The notes under the pieces are model-generated. The model was not told where the DNA came from, did not search any database, and saw nothing but the letters and a program-made list of their open reading frames with translations. This document shows, in pieces, positions 12,530-20,656 of a stretch of 64,000 nt of DNA; positions within the stretch are counted from its first letter, which is position 1; each line of letters starts with the position of its first letter. The position numbers were made by a program, and so were the translations under genes. Source of the DNA: Vibrio neptunius (GTDB taxonomy: Bacteria > Pseudomonadota > Gammaproteobacteria > Enterobacterales > Vibrionaceae); assembly GCF_000967495.1 (NCBI RefSeq), contig NZ_JXXU01000001.1, positions 1 to 64,000 on the forward strand, read 5' to 3'.

Positions 12530-13627
12530 TTATCGTTTGTGACCGGTATGAAGTTTGTTCTCTAGCCAAATCGAATATCTCGACATGCCGAAACAAAATA
12601 CCCAGAACACTAACGCGACAAATACATAACTTTCAGTGGCAAACCCTAACCATTCAGGGTCAGTGTTAGCCGCTTGGCCAATGCCCAGTACATCAAACAT
12701 ACCGATGATAAGTACTAGACTGGTGTCTTTAAACAGGCCAATGAAGGTGTTCACAATAGATGGAATAGTGATCTTTAACGCCTGAGGAAGAACAATTAAG
12801 CCCATCTTTTTCCAATAGCTTAACCCTAATGCATCCGCCGCTTCATACTGACCTTTCGGTATCGCCTGAAGACCACCACGGACCACTTCTGCCATGTAAG
12901 CTGCACTAAACATAACTACACCGATTAGAGCACGGATAAGTTTATCGGTTTCAGAGCCTTCTGCAAGGAACAATGGCAGCATCACTGATGCCATAAACAA
13001 AACCGTGATAAGCGGTACGCCACGCCAAATCTCAATGTATACGGTACAAATACTTCGAATTATTGGCATTTCAGAACGTCTACCCAGAGCCAGTGCGACA
13101 CCAATAGGCAGCGACACCACGATACCGACCAACGCAATGATTAAAGTAACCAGCAATCCGCCCCACTTGTGTGTTTCTACAACTTCTAGTCCAAACACAC
13201 CACCGTAAAGTAATGCCGCAATGATGAATGGGTAGATGTTGACGAAAAACAGCCAGATCCAAAGACGTTTTGGTGTCTTCTCATACCCAAGCAATATGGT
13301 AAAAATGGCAAGCGTAAAGTAAAACAGTCGAGGGCGCCACAGTTCTTCTTGGGGATAAAAACCATACATAAACTGTTCCCATCGTACGCTGATAAATACC
13401 CAGCAAGCGCCCTCACGAGAACATGCGTCACGAGTGGTGCCCACCCAATCGGCTTTGAGTATTGACCAATCAAAAACTGTCCACAGAAGCGATATCGCTA
13501 AATAAGCCAAGACAATTGTCAGGATGGAGTTTACCGGGCCATTGAATAGGTTCTTGCGTAGCCATCCGACCATACCGACTGTGTTCGCTGGTGGTGGCAG
13601 GTCCGGCTGAAATTGATGTACTTTCAT
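12530..13627 (-). CDS. aapM: General L-amino-acid ABC transporter, permease AapM
   Basis: 365-aa inner-membrane permease, 6-8 hydrophobic segments, with the extended N-terminal region typical of AapM. The permease EAA loop is EAADALGLSYWKKMGLIVLP near residue 265. The start at 13627 (MKVHQFQPDLPPP) was chosen because GGAGAG sits 4-5 bases upstream; a longer in-frame start would overlap aapQ. It follows the aapQ stop by one base, implying translational coupling. Confidence 0.95.
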   Translation of the reverse strand: MKVHQFQPDLPPPANTVGMVGWLRKNLFNGPVNSILTIVLAYLAISLLWTVFDWSILKADWVGTTRDACSREGACWVFISVRWEQFMYGFYPQEELWRPRLFYFTLAIFTILLGYEKTPKRLWIWLFFVNIYPFIIAALLYGGVFGLEVVETHKWGGLLVTLIIALVGIVVSLPIGVALALGRRSEMPIIRSICTVYIEIWRGVPLITVLFMASVMLPLFLAEGSETDKLIRALIGVVMFSAAYMAEVVRGGLQAIPKGQYEAADALGLSYWKKMGLIVLPQALKITIPSIVNTFIGLFKDTSLVLIIGMFDVLGIGQAANTDPEWLGFATESYVFVALVFWVFCFGMSRYSIWLENKLHTGHKR

Positions 13628-13628
13628 G

Positions 13629-14834
13629 CTATCTCTCCACCAAAGCAACTTTACGATTATAGATATTCATCAGAGCTGATGTAATCAAACTCAATGATAG
13701 ATAAACGGCCATTGTCATCGCAATGATTTCAATTGCCTGACCTGTTTGGTTGAGCGTTGTACCAGCAAATACAGAGACCAAATCCGGGTATCCAATTGCC
13801 ATCGCAAGCGATGAGTTCTTGGTCAGGTTTAAATATTGACTTGTCAGAGGTGGAATGATGATTCGCAGTGCTTGCGGAACAATAACGAGTTTCAATGTTC
13901 TAGATCGGGGTAAGCCAAGTGACATTGCTGCTTCTGTTTGCCCATGGCTAACGGCATTGATACCTGAACGTACAATTTCAGCGATGAACGATGCGGTATA
14001 GATACTCAAAGCCAGTAGCAGTGCTGCCAACTCTGGGATGATGCTAACTCCACCTTGAAAGTTGAAACCTTTGAGCTCAGGGTATTCTGCTGAAATAGGT
14101 GACCCCATAAGGAAGTAGACCACTGTTGGGAAAACAACAATCAACCCCAACGCAATTCGACCCATTGGCGTTTGTTGGCCTGTCAGACGTTGTTTGTTAC
14201 GTGCCCAAATACTGATAAAGACAGTGGCAACGATCCCTATCAATAACGAAGCAACAACAATTGCTGAACCAGCTTCAAAAATCGGTGATGGGAAATACAA
14301 CCCACGCACATTTAAGAAAATGGCCTCGCCAAGGCTGAGACTTTGCCTTGCTGAAGGTAGCGCTTGTAAGACGGCGAAATACCAAAAGAATATCTGTAGA
14401 AGAAGAGGGATATTGCGGAATGTCTCAATGTAAACAGCGGCCAGCCGGCTGACTAACCAGTTTGATGACAGGCGAGCAATACCCATAATAAAGCCAATCA
14501 CTGTAGCAAGGATAATACCGAGAACAGAAACTAAGGCAGTGTTGAGGAGGCCGATAATAAATGTGTGGCCATAAGAATAAGTTTCATCGTATTCAATCAG
14601 CGTTAGGCCAATCCCAAAGCCCGCTTCTTGCGTCAGAAAGCCAAAACCCGTGGCGATACCACGTGCTTCCAAGTTAGTCAGTGCATTATTGACTATTGTG
14701 TAGAAGAAAAAGACCAGAGCTAGTATCGCAATGATTTGAAATACGACTGATCGAAAGGTGGGATTGTATAAAAGGCTCGCGTTAGAAGTCGTTCCGCTAT
14801 CCGTCTTCGACGCAACAGTATTAGTCGGTTTCAT
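13629..14834 (-). CDS. aapQ: General L-amino-acid ABC transporter, permease AapQ
   Basis: 401-aa inner-membrane permease that pairs with AapM. TM1 is near residues 30-50; a long periplasmic insertion and extra TM segments in the middle are typical of AapQ. The C-terminal permease core has the EAA loop TEAAMSLGLPRSRTLKLVIVPQALR. Start MKPTNTVASK is preceded by GAGG. A terminator-like hairpin precedes it, so expression may be lower than that of aapJ. Confidence 0.95.
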   Translation of the reverse strand: MKPTNTVASKTDSGTTSNASLLYNPTFRSVVFQIIAILALVFFFYTIVNNALTNLEARGIATGFGFLTQEAGFGIGLTLIEYDETYSYGHTFIIGLLNTALVSVLGIILATVIGFIMGIARLSSNWLVSRLAAVYIETFRNIPLLLQIFFWYFAVLQALPSARQSLSLGEAIFLNVRGLYFPSPIFEAGSAIVVASLLIGIVATVFISIWARNKQRLTGQQTPMGRIALGLIVVFPTVVYFLMGSPISAEYPELKGFNFQGGVSIIPELAALLLALSIYTASFIAEIVRSGINAVSHGQTEAAMSLGLPRSRTLKLVIVPQALRIIIPPLTSQYLNLTKNSSLAMAIGYPDLVSVFAGTTLNQTGQAIEIIAMTMAVYLSLSLITSALMNIYNRKVALVER

Positions 14835-14859
14835 ACAGCTATAACCTCAAATCCATTTT

Positions 14860-14886
14860 GTAAAAAGGGCGGCTTACTACCGCCCA
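14860..14886 (-). terminator. Intra-operon attenuating hairpin between aapJ and aapQ
   Basis: Stem GGGCGG / CCGCCC with 7-base loop, followed on the minus strand by TTTTT, in the 71-bp aapJ-aapQ gap. Such hairpins commonly leave more binding-protein mRNA than permease mRNA; that use is inferred. Confidence 0.7.
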
Positions 14887-14905
14887 TTTTGTTGTTATGT
14901 TTTGT

Positions 14906-15934
14906 TTAACGGATTGGTGGAGCGTACATAAAGCCACCCGCATTCCAAAGTGCATTTACACCACGTGAGATTTGTAGTGGAGAACCTTTACCTACAGTGC
15001 GCTCGAAACTTTCGCCGTAGTTACCCACTTGTTTAACAACTTGGTAGCCCCAATCGTCGCGGATGCCAAGGCCTTTGCCTTTAGGTCCTTCGACACCCAA
15101 AATACGTTTAACGTTTGGATCTTTAGATTTGAGCATCTCATCCGCATTTTTGGAAGAAATACCGTACTCTTCTGCGTTCACCATCGCTGACAGCGTCCAT
15201 TTAGCGATGTTGAACCATTGATCGTCACCTTGACGTACTACAGGGCCAAGAGGCTCTTTAGAAATGATTTCGGGTAGTACCTCAGCTGAACTTGGATCCT
15301 GAAGGTTTAAGCGAAGTGCATACAGACCTGACTGGTCAGTAGTTAGCACGTCACAACGACCCGCATCGAAACCTTTTGAAGTTTGAGCTGCTGTATCGAA
15401 TACTACAGGCTTGTATGACATGCCATTGTTGCGGAAGTAATCAGCTAGGTTTAGTTCTGTTGTGGTACCAGACTGAACACAAACCGATGCACCATTGAGT
15501 TCCTTTGCACTCTTCAGGCCAAGATCCTTCTTAACCATAAAGCCTTGACCATCGTAGTAATTGACGCCTACGAAGTTCAGACCCAGAGCGGTATCACGGT
15601 GTAAAGTCCATGTTGTGTTACGAGATAAAACGTCGATTTCACCAGATTGCAGTGCGGTGAAGCGTTCTTTAGCGGTCAGCGGGACATATTTAACTTTTGA
15701 TTTATCACCAAGCACGGCCGCAGCAAGTGCTTGACAGTACTCTACGTCAATACCTTCCCATTCGCCTTTTGAGTTGGGGTTAGAGAATCCTGGTAGACCT
15801 GTACTTACACCACAAGTTAGGAAACCCTGCTTAGTCACTTTATCCAGAGTGCTATCTGCTGCAAAAGCACTTGTAGACATCAGCGCAGTTGAAGCAGCTA
15901 CTACTGAAGCAAGAAGTGTTAGTTTGTTCGCCAT
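14906..15934 (-). CDS. aapJ: General L-amino-acid ABC transporter, periplasmic binding protein AapJ
   Basis: 342-aa periplasmic binding protein that delivers L-amino acids to AapQMP. The signal peptide ends ...MSTSAFA before residue 25. The body has family motifs TLDKVTKQGFLTCGVSTGLPGF, SRNTTWTLHRDT and, at the end, QISRGVNALWNAGGFMYAPP. The start at 15934 (MANKLTLL) was preferred to an upstream in-frame ATG at 15958, because AGGAAGG lies 6 bases upstream and the signal peptide then begins correctly. First gene of the operon. Confidence 0.96.
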   Translation of the reverse strand: MANKLTLLASVVAASTALMSTSAFAADSTLDKVTKQGFLTCGVSTGLPGFSNPNSKGEWEGIDVEYCQALAAAVLGDKSKVKYVPLTAKERFTALQSGEIDVLSRNTTWTLHRDTALGLNFVGVNYYDGQGFMVKKDLGLKSAKELNGASVCVQSGTTTELNLADYFRNNGMSYKPVVFDTAAQTSKGFDAGRCDVLTTDQSGLYALRLNLQDPSSAEVLPEIISKEPLGPVVRQGDDQWFNIAKWTLSAMVNAEEYGISSKNADEMLKSKDPNVKRILGVEGPKGKGLGIRDDWGYQVVKQVGNYGESFERTVGKGSPLQISRGVNALWNAGGFMYAPPIR

Positions 15935-16396
15935 TTGTATCCTTCCTGTATGATCCATGTTAAACCAGGTAACACCTGATACAACGAATGAAAAAATTGT
16001 TGTGTTTCAATAGTTATTGGTTGATTACTCAGATTTGAGTTGTATATAAATCAACCGTTTATAAGCGTAGGAAAAGATCGGTAAATTCTCAAATATATAA
16101 TTTAAAAAGATTTATTAATTGAATTTACAAACCTGACCTGTTGGTAGGATGACCAAATGTTAAACGAATGTAAATAGTGCAAGGCATCACACTAATGGTG
16201 CAAACGTAGAGACTCACCATAATTTACTGTTTACATAATATTTACATTTCGTTGATTTGAACAGATTTAAAAGATAATTCTATAAATAATATTAAATTTG
16301 GTGATAAATCATACGATGTTTATTGTTGGGTTTATCTATGTGCCCCATTTTTGGTAGTATATTCTGAATAGGTCTTATCATTGCCCAAGGATAGAA
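15935..16396. other. 462-bp divergent regulatory region, aapJ / cysG-like gene
   Basis: AT-rich non-coding stretch holding the two divergent promoters. It contains a near-perfect inverted repeat, AACGAATGTAAATA (16163-16176) and TATTTACATTTCGTT (16239-16253), about 62 bp apart, plus TTGATTTATA-like A/T tracts nearer aapJ. The binding protein cannot be named from sequence. No gene was found inside. Confidence 0.6.
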
Positions 16397-17332
16397 ATGC
16401 AGTATTTTCCTCTGTTTATGAACCTTACCGACAAACCCGTTCTGGTTGTTGGAGGAGGAGAAGTCGCTTGTCGAAAAGTAGACAGCCTGATTCGTTCAGG
16501 CGCAAACGTAACCATAGTGTCACCCCAAATAGAACCTTATTTGCAGAAACTGGTGGTGAATAACGAGTGTGTGTGGATACAAAATTTTTATTCGCAAGAC
16601 GTATTGGAGCGCAAATACATTCAAGTGTGGGCCACAACGGACAATCCAGATCTTAATCATCGCGTTTATCATGATGCCAAAGCGTTAGGTTTACTTGTCA
16701 ACGTGGTGGATGATCAGCCCTATTGTGATTTTATAACCCCATCAATTATAAATCGGGGGAGAATTCAAATCGCAATTTCGAGTGGTGGTGCGTCGCCCGT
16801 GCTGGTACGTAACATTAGAGAACAGTTTGAGGCCACTTTGCCACAAAACCTGTCACTACTTGCGGATTTCGGGGCGTCAAAGCGAAGCGATATCAAGCTT
16901 CGTTTACCTTCTGTTGACCTCAGGCGTAAGTTTTGGGAGTCATTCTTCGATCATCCAGACACTGAACTGGCGACTCAACGTTCACAGCTAGAAGATATTT
17001 ACTTGAGCATGTTTGGAAATCAGATTGACGATAAAGGCATGGTGACGTGGATAGATTATGGAAATGATGTCGAGCTTCTTCCTCTCAAAGCGTTGCGGAT
17101 GATGCAGCAAGCAGAGCTCGTGTTGTTTGACAAAGGTTGCCCGTTTGAATTTGTGGATCTCATTAGAAGAGATGCTGAAAGGGAAGAATATCACAGTGAC
17201 GTGGATTTGTCTGAGAGACTGGGTAACGCAAGAAGTGAAAAGTTACGAGTGGTCATATTGGTCGAACCGGATTCATCTCAATATAATCTGCTCAAGAACA
17301 ATGATACACATATTAGGTTAGGTTCTGTTTAG
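16397..17332 (+). CDS. Truncated CysG-like protein: precorrin-2 dehydrogenase/ferrochelatase domain plus SUMT remnant
   Basis: 311 aa against about 457 for full CysG. Residues 1-200 look like an intact Met8/CysG N-terminal domain: NAD loop VLVVGGGEVACRKV, the Asp-containing stretch VNVVDD and ISSGGASPVLVRNIRE, so oxidation of precorrin-2 and iron insertion in siroheme synthesis are plausible. From about 215 it follows the start of the uroporphyrinogen-III methyltransferase domain (ELLPLKALRMMQQAELVLFDK...DLIRRDAER), but the glycine-rich SAM loop is changed to IDYGNDVELL. About 180 residues of that domain are missing, replaced by a short unrelated tail. The methyltransferase step must come from another gene. 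It diverges from aapJ and has its own terminator. Confidence 0.85.
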   Translation: MQYFPLFMNLTDKPVLVVGGGEVACRKVDSLIRSGANVTIVSPQIEPYLQKLVVNNECVWIQNFYSQDVLERKYIQVWATTDNPDLNHRVYHDAKALGLLVNVVDDQPYCDFITPSIINRGRIQIAISSGGASPVLVRNIREQFEATLPQNLSLLADFGASKRSDIKLRLPSVDLRRKFWESFFDHPDTELATQRSQLEDIYLSMFGNQIDDKGMVTWIDYGNDVELLPLKALRMMQQAELVLFDKGCPFEFVDLIRRDAEREEYHSDVDLSERLGNARSEKLRVVILVEPDSSQYNLLKNNDTHIRLGSV

Positions 17333-17351
17333 TTATCTTGTTTATATTAAA

Positions 17352-17380
17352 ACAAGCCCGCACTTTGCGGGCTTGTTGCT
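17352..17380. terminator. Bidirectional terminator between cysG-like gene and yajQ
   Basis: Ten-bp stem ACAAGCCCGC / GCGGGCTTGT, loop ACTTT, between convergent genes. It serves both. Confidence 0.85.
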
Positions 17381-17406
17381 AGATAAATCCCAATGGAACG
17401 CATTAG

Positions 17407-17892
17407 TTAGTCACGGAAGTTATCATACTGGAATGGTTGGCCTAGGTCAGCTTCGCGAATCATAGCAATAGTTGCTTGTAGATCATCACGTTTTTTACCT
17501 GTGACTCTTACCTTTTCACCTTGAATGGACGCTTGCACTTTTAGCTTCGCATCTTTAATTGCCTTCACGACTTTCTTGGCTGTTGGTGTATCAATACCTT
17601 GCTTGAAAACTACGATTTGATGCCAGTTCTTACCGGAAGCCTCTTCAGCTTTTGCTTCCATTGCATTGGCGTCGACTCCTCGCTTTGTCAGGTGTGAGCG
17701 AAGAATATCGCGCATTTGTTTTAGCTGGAAATCACCTTCAGCATTTAGGCGCACAGATTCATCTTTTTGCATTTCAAATGATGCATCAACGCCGCGGAAG
17801 TCGAAGCGAGTAGACAATTCTCGTGACGCATTATCTACGGCATTACGTAGTTCAACCGTATCAATTTCAGATATAATATCAAAAGATGGCAT
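17407..17892 (-). CDS. yajQ: YajQ family nucleotide-binding protein
   Basis: 161 aa, the usual length. Begins [21 protein letters not shown] and ends with [10 protein letters not shown], both diagnostic of the YajQ/UPF0234 family of two ferredoxin-like folds. Members bind nucleotides, and some (Xanthomonas) bind cyclic di-GMP and act with a transcription factor; the Vibrio role is not established here. It begins 18 bp after the DAHP synthase stop on the same strand, so the two are probably co-transcribed. Confidence 0.95.
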   Translation of the reverse strand: MPSFDIISEIDTVELRNAVDNASRELSTRFDFRGVDASFEMQKDESVRLNAEGDFQLKQMRDILRSHLTKRGVDANAMEAKAEEASGKNWHQIVVFKQGIDTPTAKKVVKAIKDAKLKVQASIQGEKVRVTGKKRDDLQATIAMIREADLGQPFQYDNFRD

Positions 17893-17910
17893 TATTCTTA
17901 TTCCTCTCGT

Positions 17911-18963
17911 TTAACCGCGTGATTTAACGGCGGTTGCCAGCATGTCTAGCATGGTTGATGTATCTTCCCAGCTCAAACATGGGTCGGTGATTGACTGACC
18001 GTATGTAAGATTGCTTATGTCTTTCATTGGCTGATTGCCTTCGATAATGAAGCTTTCTGCCATGATACCCGCAATCTGATTTTTGCCAGATTTGATCTGC
18101 TCGCAAATGTCTTTCGCAACATCAAGTTGTTTGCGATGTTGTTTTTGGCAGTTGGCATGGCTGAAATCGACGACTAGTCGCTGAGGCAAACCAAACTCTT
18201 CAAGTTGTTGACAGGCCTCTTCTACAGATCCTGCATCAAAATTGGGACCTTTTTCGCCTCCCCGAAGAATCACGTGCCCGAACGGGTTACCGCTGGTGCG
18301 ATAAACAGTCATACGACCGTTTTTATCTGGTGAGTAGAAGTAATGTGAGGCGTGAGATGCGCGAATTGCATCGATCGCTATCTTAATGTTGCCGTTCGTA
18401 CCGTTCTTAAACCCGACAGGGCATGATAACGCTGAAGCCATTTCACGGTGAATTTGTGACTCAGTTGTACGTGCCCCAATTGCGCCCCAAGTGATTAAGT
18501 CAGCGATATACTGGCCAGTGATCATATCTAGGAACTCGGTCGCCGTAGCTAATCCGAGTTTGTTGATATCTAGAAGAAGCTTGCGAGCTTTGTTTAGGCC
18601 CGTTTCTAATGCATAAGAACCATCTAGGTTAGGGTCAGTGATCAAGCCTTTCCAACCAACAACAGTGCGCGGCTTCTCAAAATAGGTTCTCATGACGACA
18701 AACAATTCGTCTTTGTAGTGCTCCTGAACCTCCGCTAGGCGTTTAGCGTAATCAAGTGCGGCTTCAGTGTCATGAACTGAGCAAGGCCCAACAATGACTA
18801 ACAGGCGATTATCTTGATCTACAAGAATTTTTTCAATTTGGCGGCGAGATTCAGCGATGCGTTTTGCTACGTCTTCCGTAATTGGATGGGCGTTTCCAAG
18901 TTCTGCCGGAGTTGGCATTGGACCCAATGGTTGGGTTCTTAATTCATCGGTTTTGAGTGGCAT
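17911..18963 (-). CDS. aroH: DAHP synthase, class I, AroH-like
   Basis: 350-aa 3-deoxy-7-phosphoheptulonate synthase, first step of the shikimate pathway (PEP + erythrose-4-phosphate). Conserved motifs: VIVGPCSVHD, FEKPRTVVGWKG, GAIGARTTESQIHRE, SCPVGFKNG and VDFSHANCQKQHRKQ. From recalled E. coli sequences the N-terminus TDELRT and the segments SPDKNGRMTVY.TSGNP and IAGIMAE follow the Trp-inhibited AroH more closely than AroG or AroF; feedback specificity is therefore an inference. No trp operator palindrome was seen upstream. Followed by yajQ. Confidence 0.93.
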   Translation of the reverse strand: MPLKTDELRTQPLGPMPTPAELGNAHPITEDVAKRIAESRRQIEKILVDQDNRLLVIVGPCSVHDTEAALDYAKRLAEVQEHYKDELFVVMRTYFEKPRTVVGWKGLITDPNLDGSYALETGLNKARKLLLDINKLGLATATEFLDMITGQYIADLITWGAIGARTTESQIHREMASALSCPVGFKNGTNGNIKIAIDAIRASHASHYFYSPDKNGRMTVYRTSGNPFGHVILRGGEKGPNFDAGSVEEACQQLEEFGLPQRLVVDFSHANCQKQHRKQLDVAKDICEQIKSGKNQIAGIMAESFIIEGNQPMKDISNLTYGQSITDPCLSWEDTSTMLDMLATAVKSRG

Positions 18964-19172
18964 ACGAAAGCCTGTTGTTTTTATTGCGAAGCGGTAAAGA
19001 TAACGGAAACATCATTAGGAATAAACCTCTTATCTTCATTCTTGGCGTGCCCATCTTTGGTGGGTGAGATATTATGCATTCAAAATTTATAAAAATGCAT
19101 TTTAACTTGTTTTACTTTGGTTCTGTCGGTATGTTCAGGAAAGAATCGAACAATAAAATGCACGGAGCAGTA

Positions 19173-20060
19173 ATGAGCATTAATACTTCAGATGAATGGC
19201 AATCACGACTCAATTTAGGTGATGCAATACCGGGTGAAGAACCGTCTTCAGAAAGCACACACCTCTTTGTTTCTCTCTCCGATTTAGTCTCAGAAAATAT
19301 TTTCTACCACCCATGCTTTAAAAATGTTGGGTCCATTCTGAGTGACGTTGAACTCAGCTCTATTGACGCGATACTTGGCGAAGTTTCGATGGAAGACCAT
19401 TTTGTCGCCACGTTAACTGAACGAATTATGCAGTCGGTGAAGCCCAACCATCAATCTGTGCGTGTCGCGTTAAGTGATGCGGATAGTTACGAATTGAGCT
19501 CACTTCTCGGTGGGAAAGCTGAAGCACAAGAAGTCAACCCAGCATTAGGCTTGCGCGGTGTATCTCGTTACGCTCAAACTAAGTTTAGTCATGCATTTGC
19601 TCTGGAGTGTCAAGTTCTCAAGGCGTTGCGGCAGCAAGGCGTACAAGTTGAGATTGTGGTCCCATTTGTCAGAGCATTGTCTGATGCAGCCAAGATTATT
19701 GATTTACTGGCAGAGCAGGGGCTGCCAAGAGGTTTAAACGGGTTGAAGGTTTTGTATACTGTTGATGTTCCGTCTGCTGCGCTGCTCTCAGAGCGATTGC
19801 TGCATTACTTCGATGGCTTAGTCATTAACCTAGAGAACCTCTCTCAGTATACGCTTGGTGTTGACAGGCTCAGTGAAGATTTGCAACACCTGTTCGACCC
19901 TCAGAGCGAAGCCGTGATCGCTCTAGTGGATATGGCAGTCAAAGCGGCAAATCACAATTCTAAGCCTGTATTGGTCGTAACTAGTGGACTTGCTCGCTAC
20001 AGTAAAATACGGGAATACATTCTTGAGCATGCTTACATCCAAGTTGTTGTGACGTCGTAA
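19173..20060 (+). CDS. Stand-alone PEP-utiliser C-terminal domain protein (PpsA-like, probably non-catalytic)
   Basis: 295 aa. Residues about 125-280 align with the C-terminal TIM-barrel of PEP synthase: NPALGLRGVSRY, FALECQ, EIVVPFVRALSDA, LPRGLNGLKVLY, LGVDRLS, LFDPQSEAV. The phosphohistidine and ATP-grasp domains are absent. Expected active-site residues are changed: the metal-binding Glu of the EIPSNAL motif is Asp (VDVPSAAL), the Asp of SNDMTQ is Asn (LENLSQ), and the catalytic Cys of the GICGQ motif is lost (VVTSG). So it is probably a pseudoenzyme or PEP sensor. The start at 19173 was chosen for GGAG six bases upstream; upstream in-frame ATGs lack one. Confidence 0.8.
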   Translation: MSINTSDEWQSRLNLGDAIPGEEPSSESTHLFVSLSDLVSENIFYHPCFKNVGSILSDVELSSIDAILGEVSMEDHFVATLTERIMQSVKPNHQSVRVALSDADSYELSSLLGGKAEAQEVNPALGLRGVSRYAQTKFSHAFALECQVLKALRQQGVQVEIVVPFVRALSDAAKIIDLLAEQGLPRGLNGLKVLYTVDVPSAALLSERLLHYFDGLVINLENLSQYTLGVDRLSEDLQHLFDPQSEAVIALVDMAVKAANHNSKPVLVVTSGLARYSKIREYILEHAYIQVVVTS

Positions 20061-20061
20061 C
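20049..20061. other. matS-like site, one mismatch
   Basis: GTGACGTCGTAAC overlaps the stop of the PpsA-C-domain gene; differs from consensus only at base 11. Confidence 0.4.
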
Positions 20062-20091
20062 CTGAAAATAGGTGACTTCGATATAACTTCA

Positions 20092-20130
20092 AAAGGTTGA
20101 TGTTAACAAAATGTTGACATCAACCTTTGT
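20092..20130 (+). terminator. Terminator after PpsA-C-domain gene
   Basis: Perfect 12-bp stem AAAGGTTGATGT / ACATCAACCTTT, loop of 13, T-rich end. Confidence 0.75.
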
Positions 20131-20176
20131 TCGTTATGAACTAGGGATACACAGAGTGACATGTCGGACCAGTTAA

Positions 20177-20656
20177 ATGCTTTCTCCACTTACTAAAGCC
20201 AATTTGTACCTTAAACTTTTCGGATTCTTTAAAGTCCCCTTGATTTGGTTGTGTCGGCCAAAAATACTCAAACTCGATTCTGACTCAGTTGAAGTAAAAA
20301 TACCCCTCAAAAGAAAAACTAAGAACCATCTTAATAGTATGTATTTCGGTGTGCTGGCGGTCGGAGCAGATGTAGCTGGTGGGTTTATGGCGATGAGCAA
20401 AGCTCAAGACAGAGGCCATAAAGTATCTCTGGCCTTTAAAGCTGTTGACGGGCAATTCCTCAAACGGCCAGAGGGTGACGTTCACTTTGTTTGCAACGAT
20501 GGGGCAGTCATTGACAAAATGTTGGATCAAACAATGGAGACCGGAGAGAGAATTAACCAGCCAGTGAGGATTATCGCAGTTTGTCCAAGCCTACATGGTG
20601 ACGAGCCGATGGCAGAGTTTCAACTTACTCTGTCATTGAAGAAAATGGGTGACTAA
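20177..20656 (+). CDS. DUF4442 hotdog-fold protein
   Basis: 159 aa. The block NHLNSMYFGVLAVGADVAGGFMA near residue 50 is the signature of DUF4442, a hotdog-fold family related to acyl-CoA thioesterases; the substrate is unknown. Its last 32 bases overlap the convergent end of the next gene on the minus strand. The start has only a weak Shine-Dalgarno (GGA). Confidence 0.8.
   Translation: MLSPLTKANLYLKLFGFFKVPLIWLCRPKILKLDSDSVEVKIPLKRKTKNHLNSMYFGVLAVGADVAGGFMAMSKAQDRGHKVSLAFKAVDGQFLKRPEGDVHFVCNDGAVIDKMLDQTMETGERINQPVRIIAVCPSLHGDEPMAEFQLTLSLKKMGD

Noticed and set aside
18964..19072. TrpR operator upstream of the AroH-like gene
   Set aside because: No GTACTAGTTAACTAGTAC-like palindrome found.
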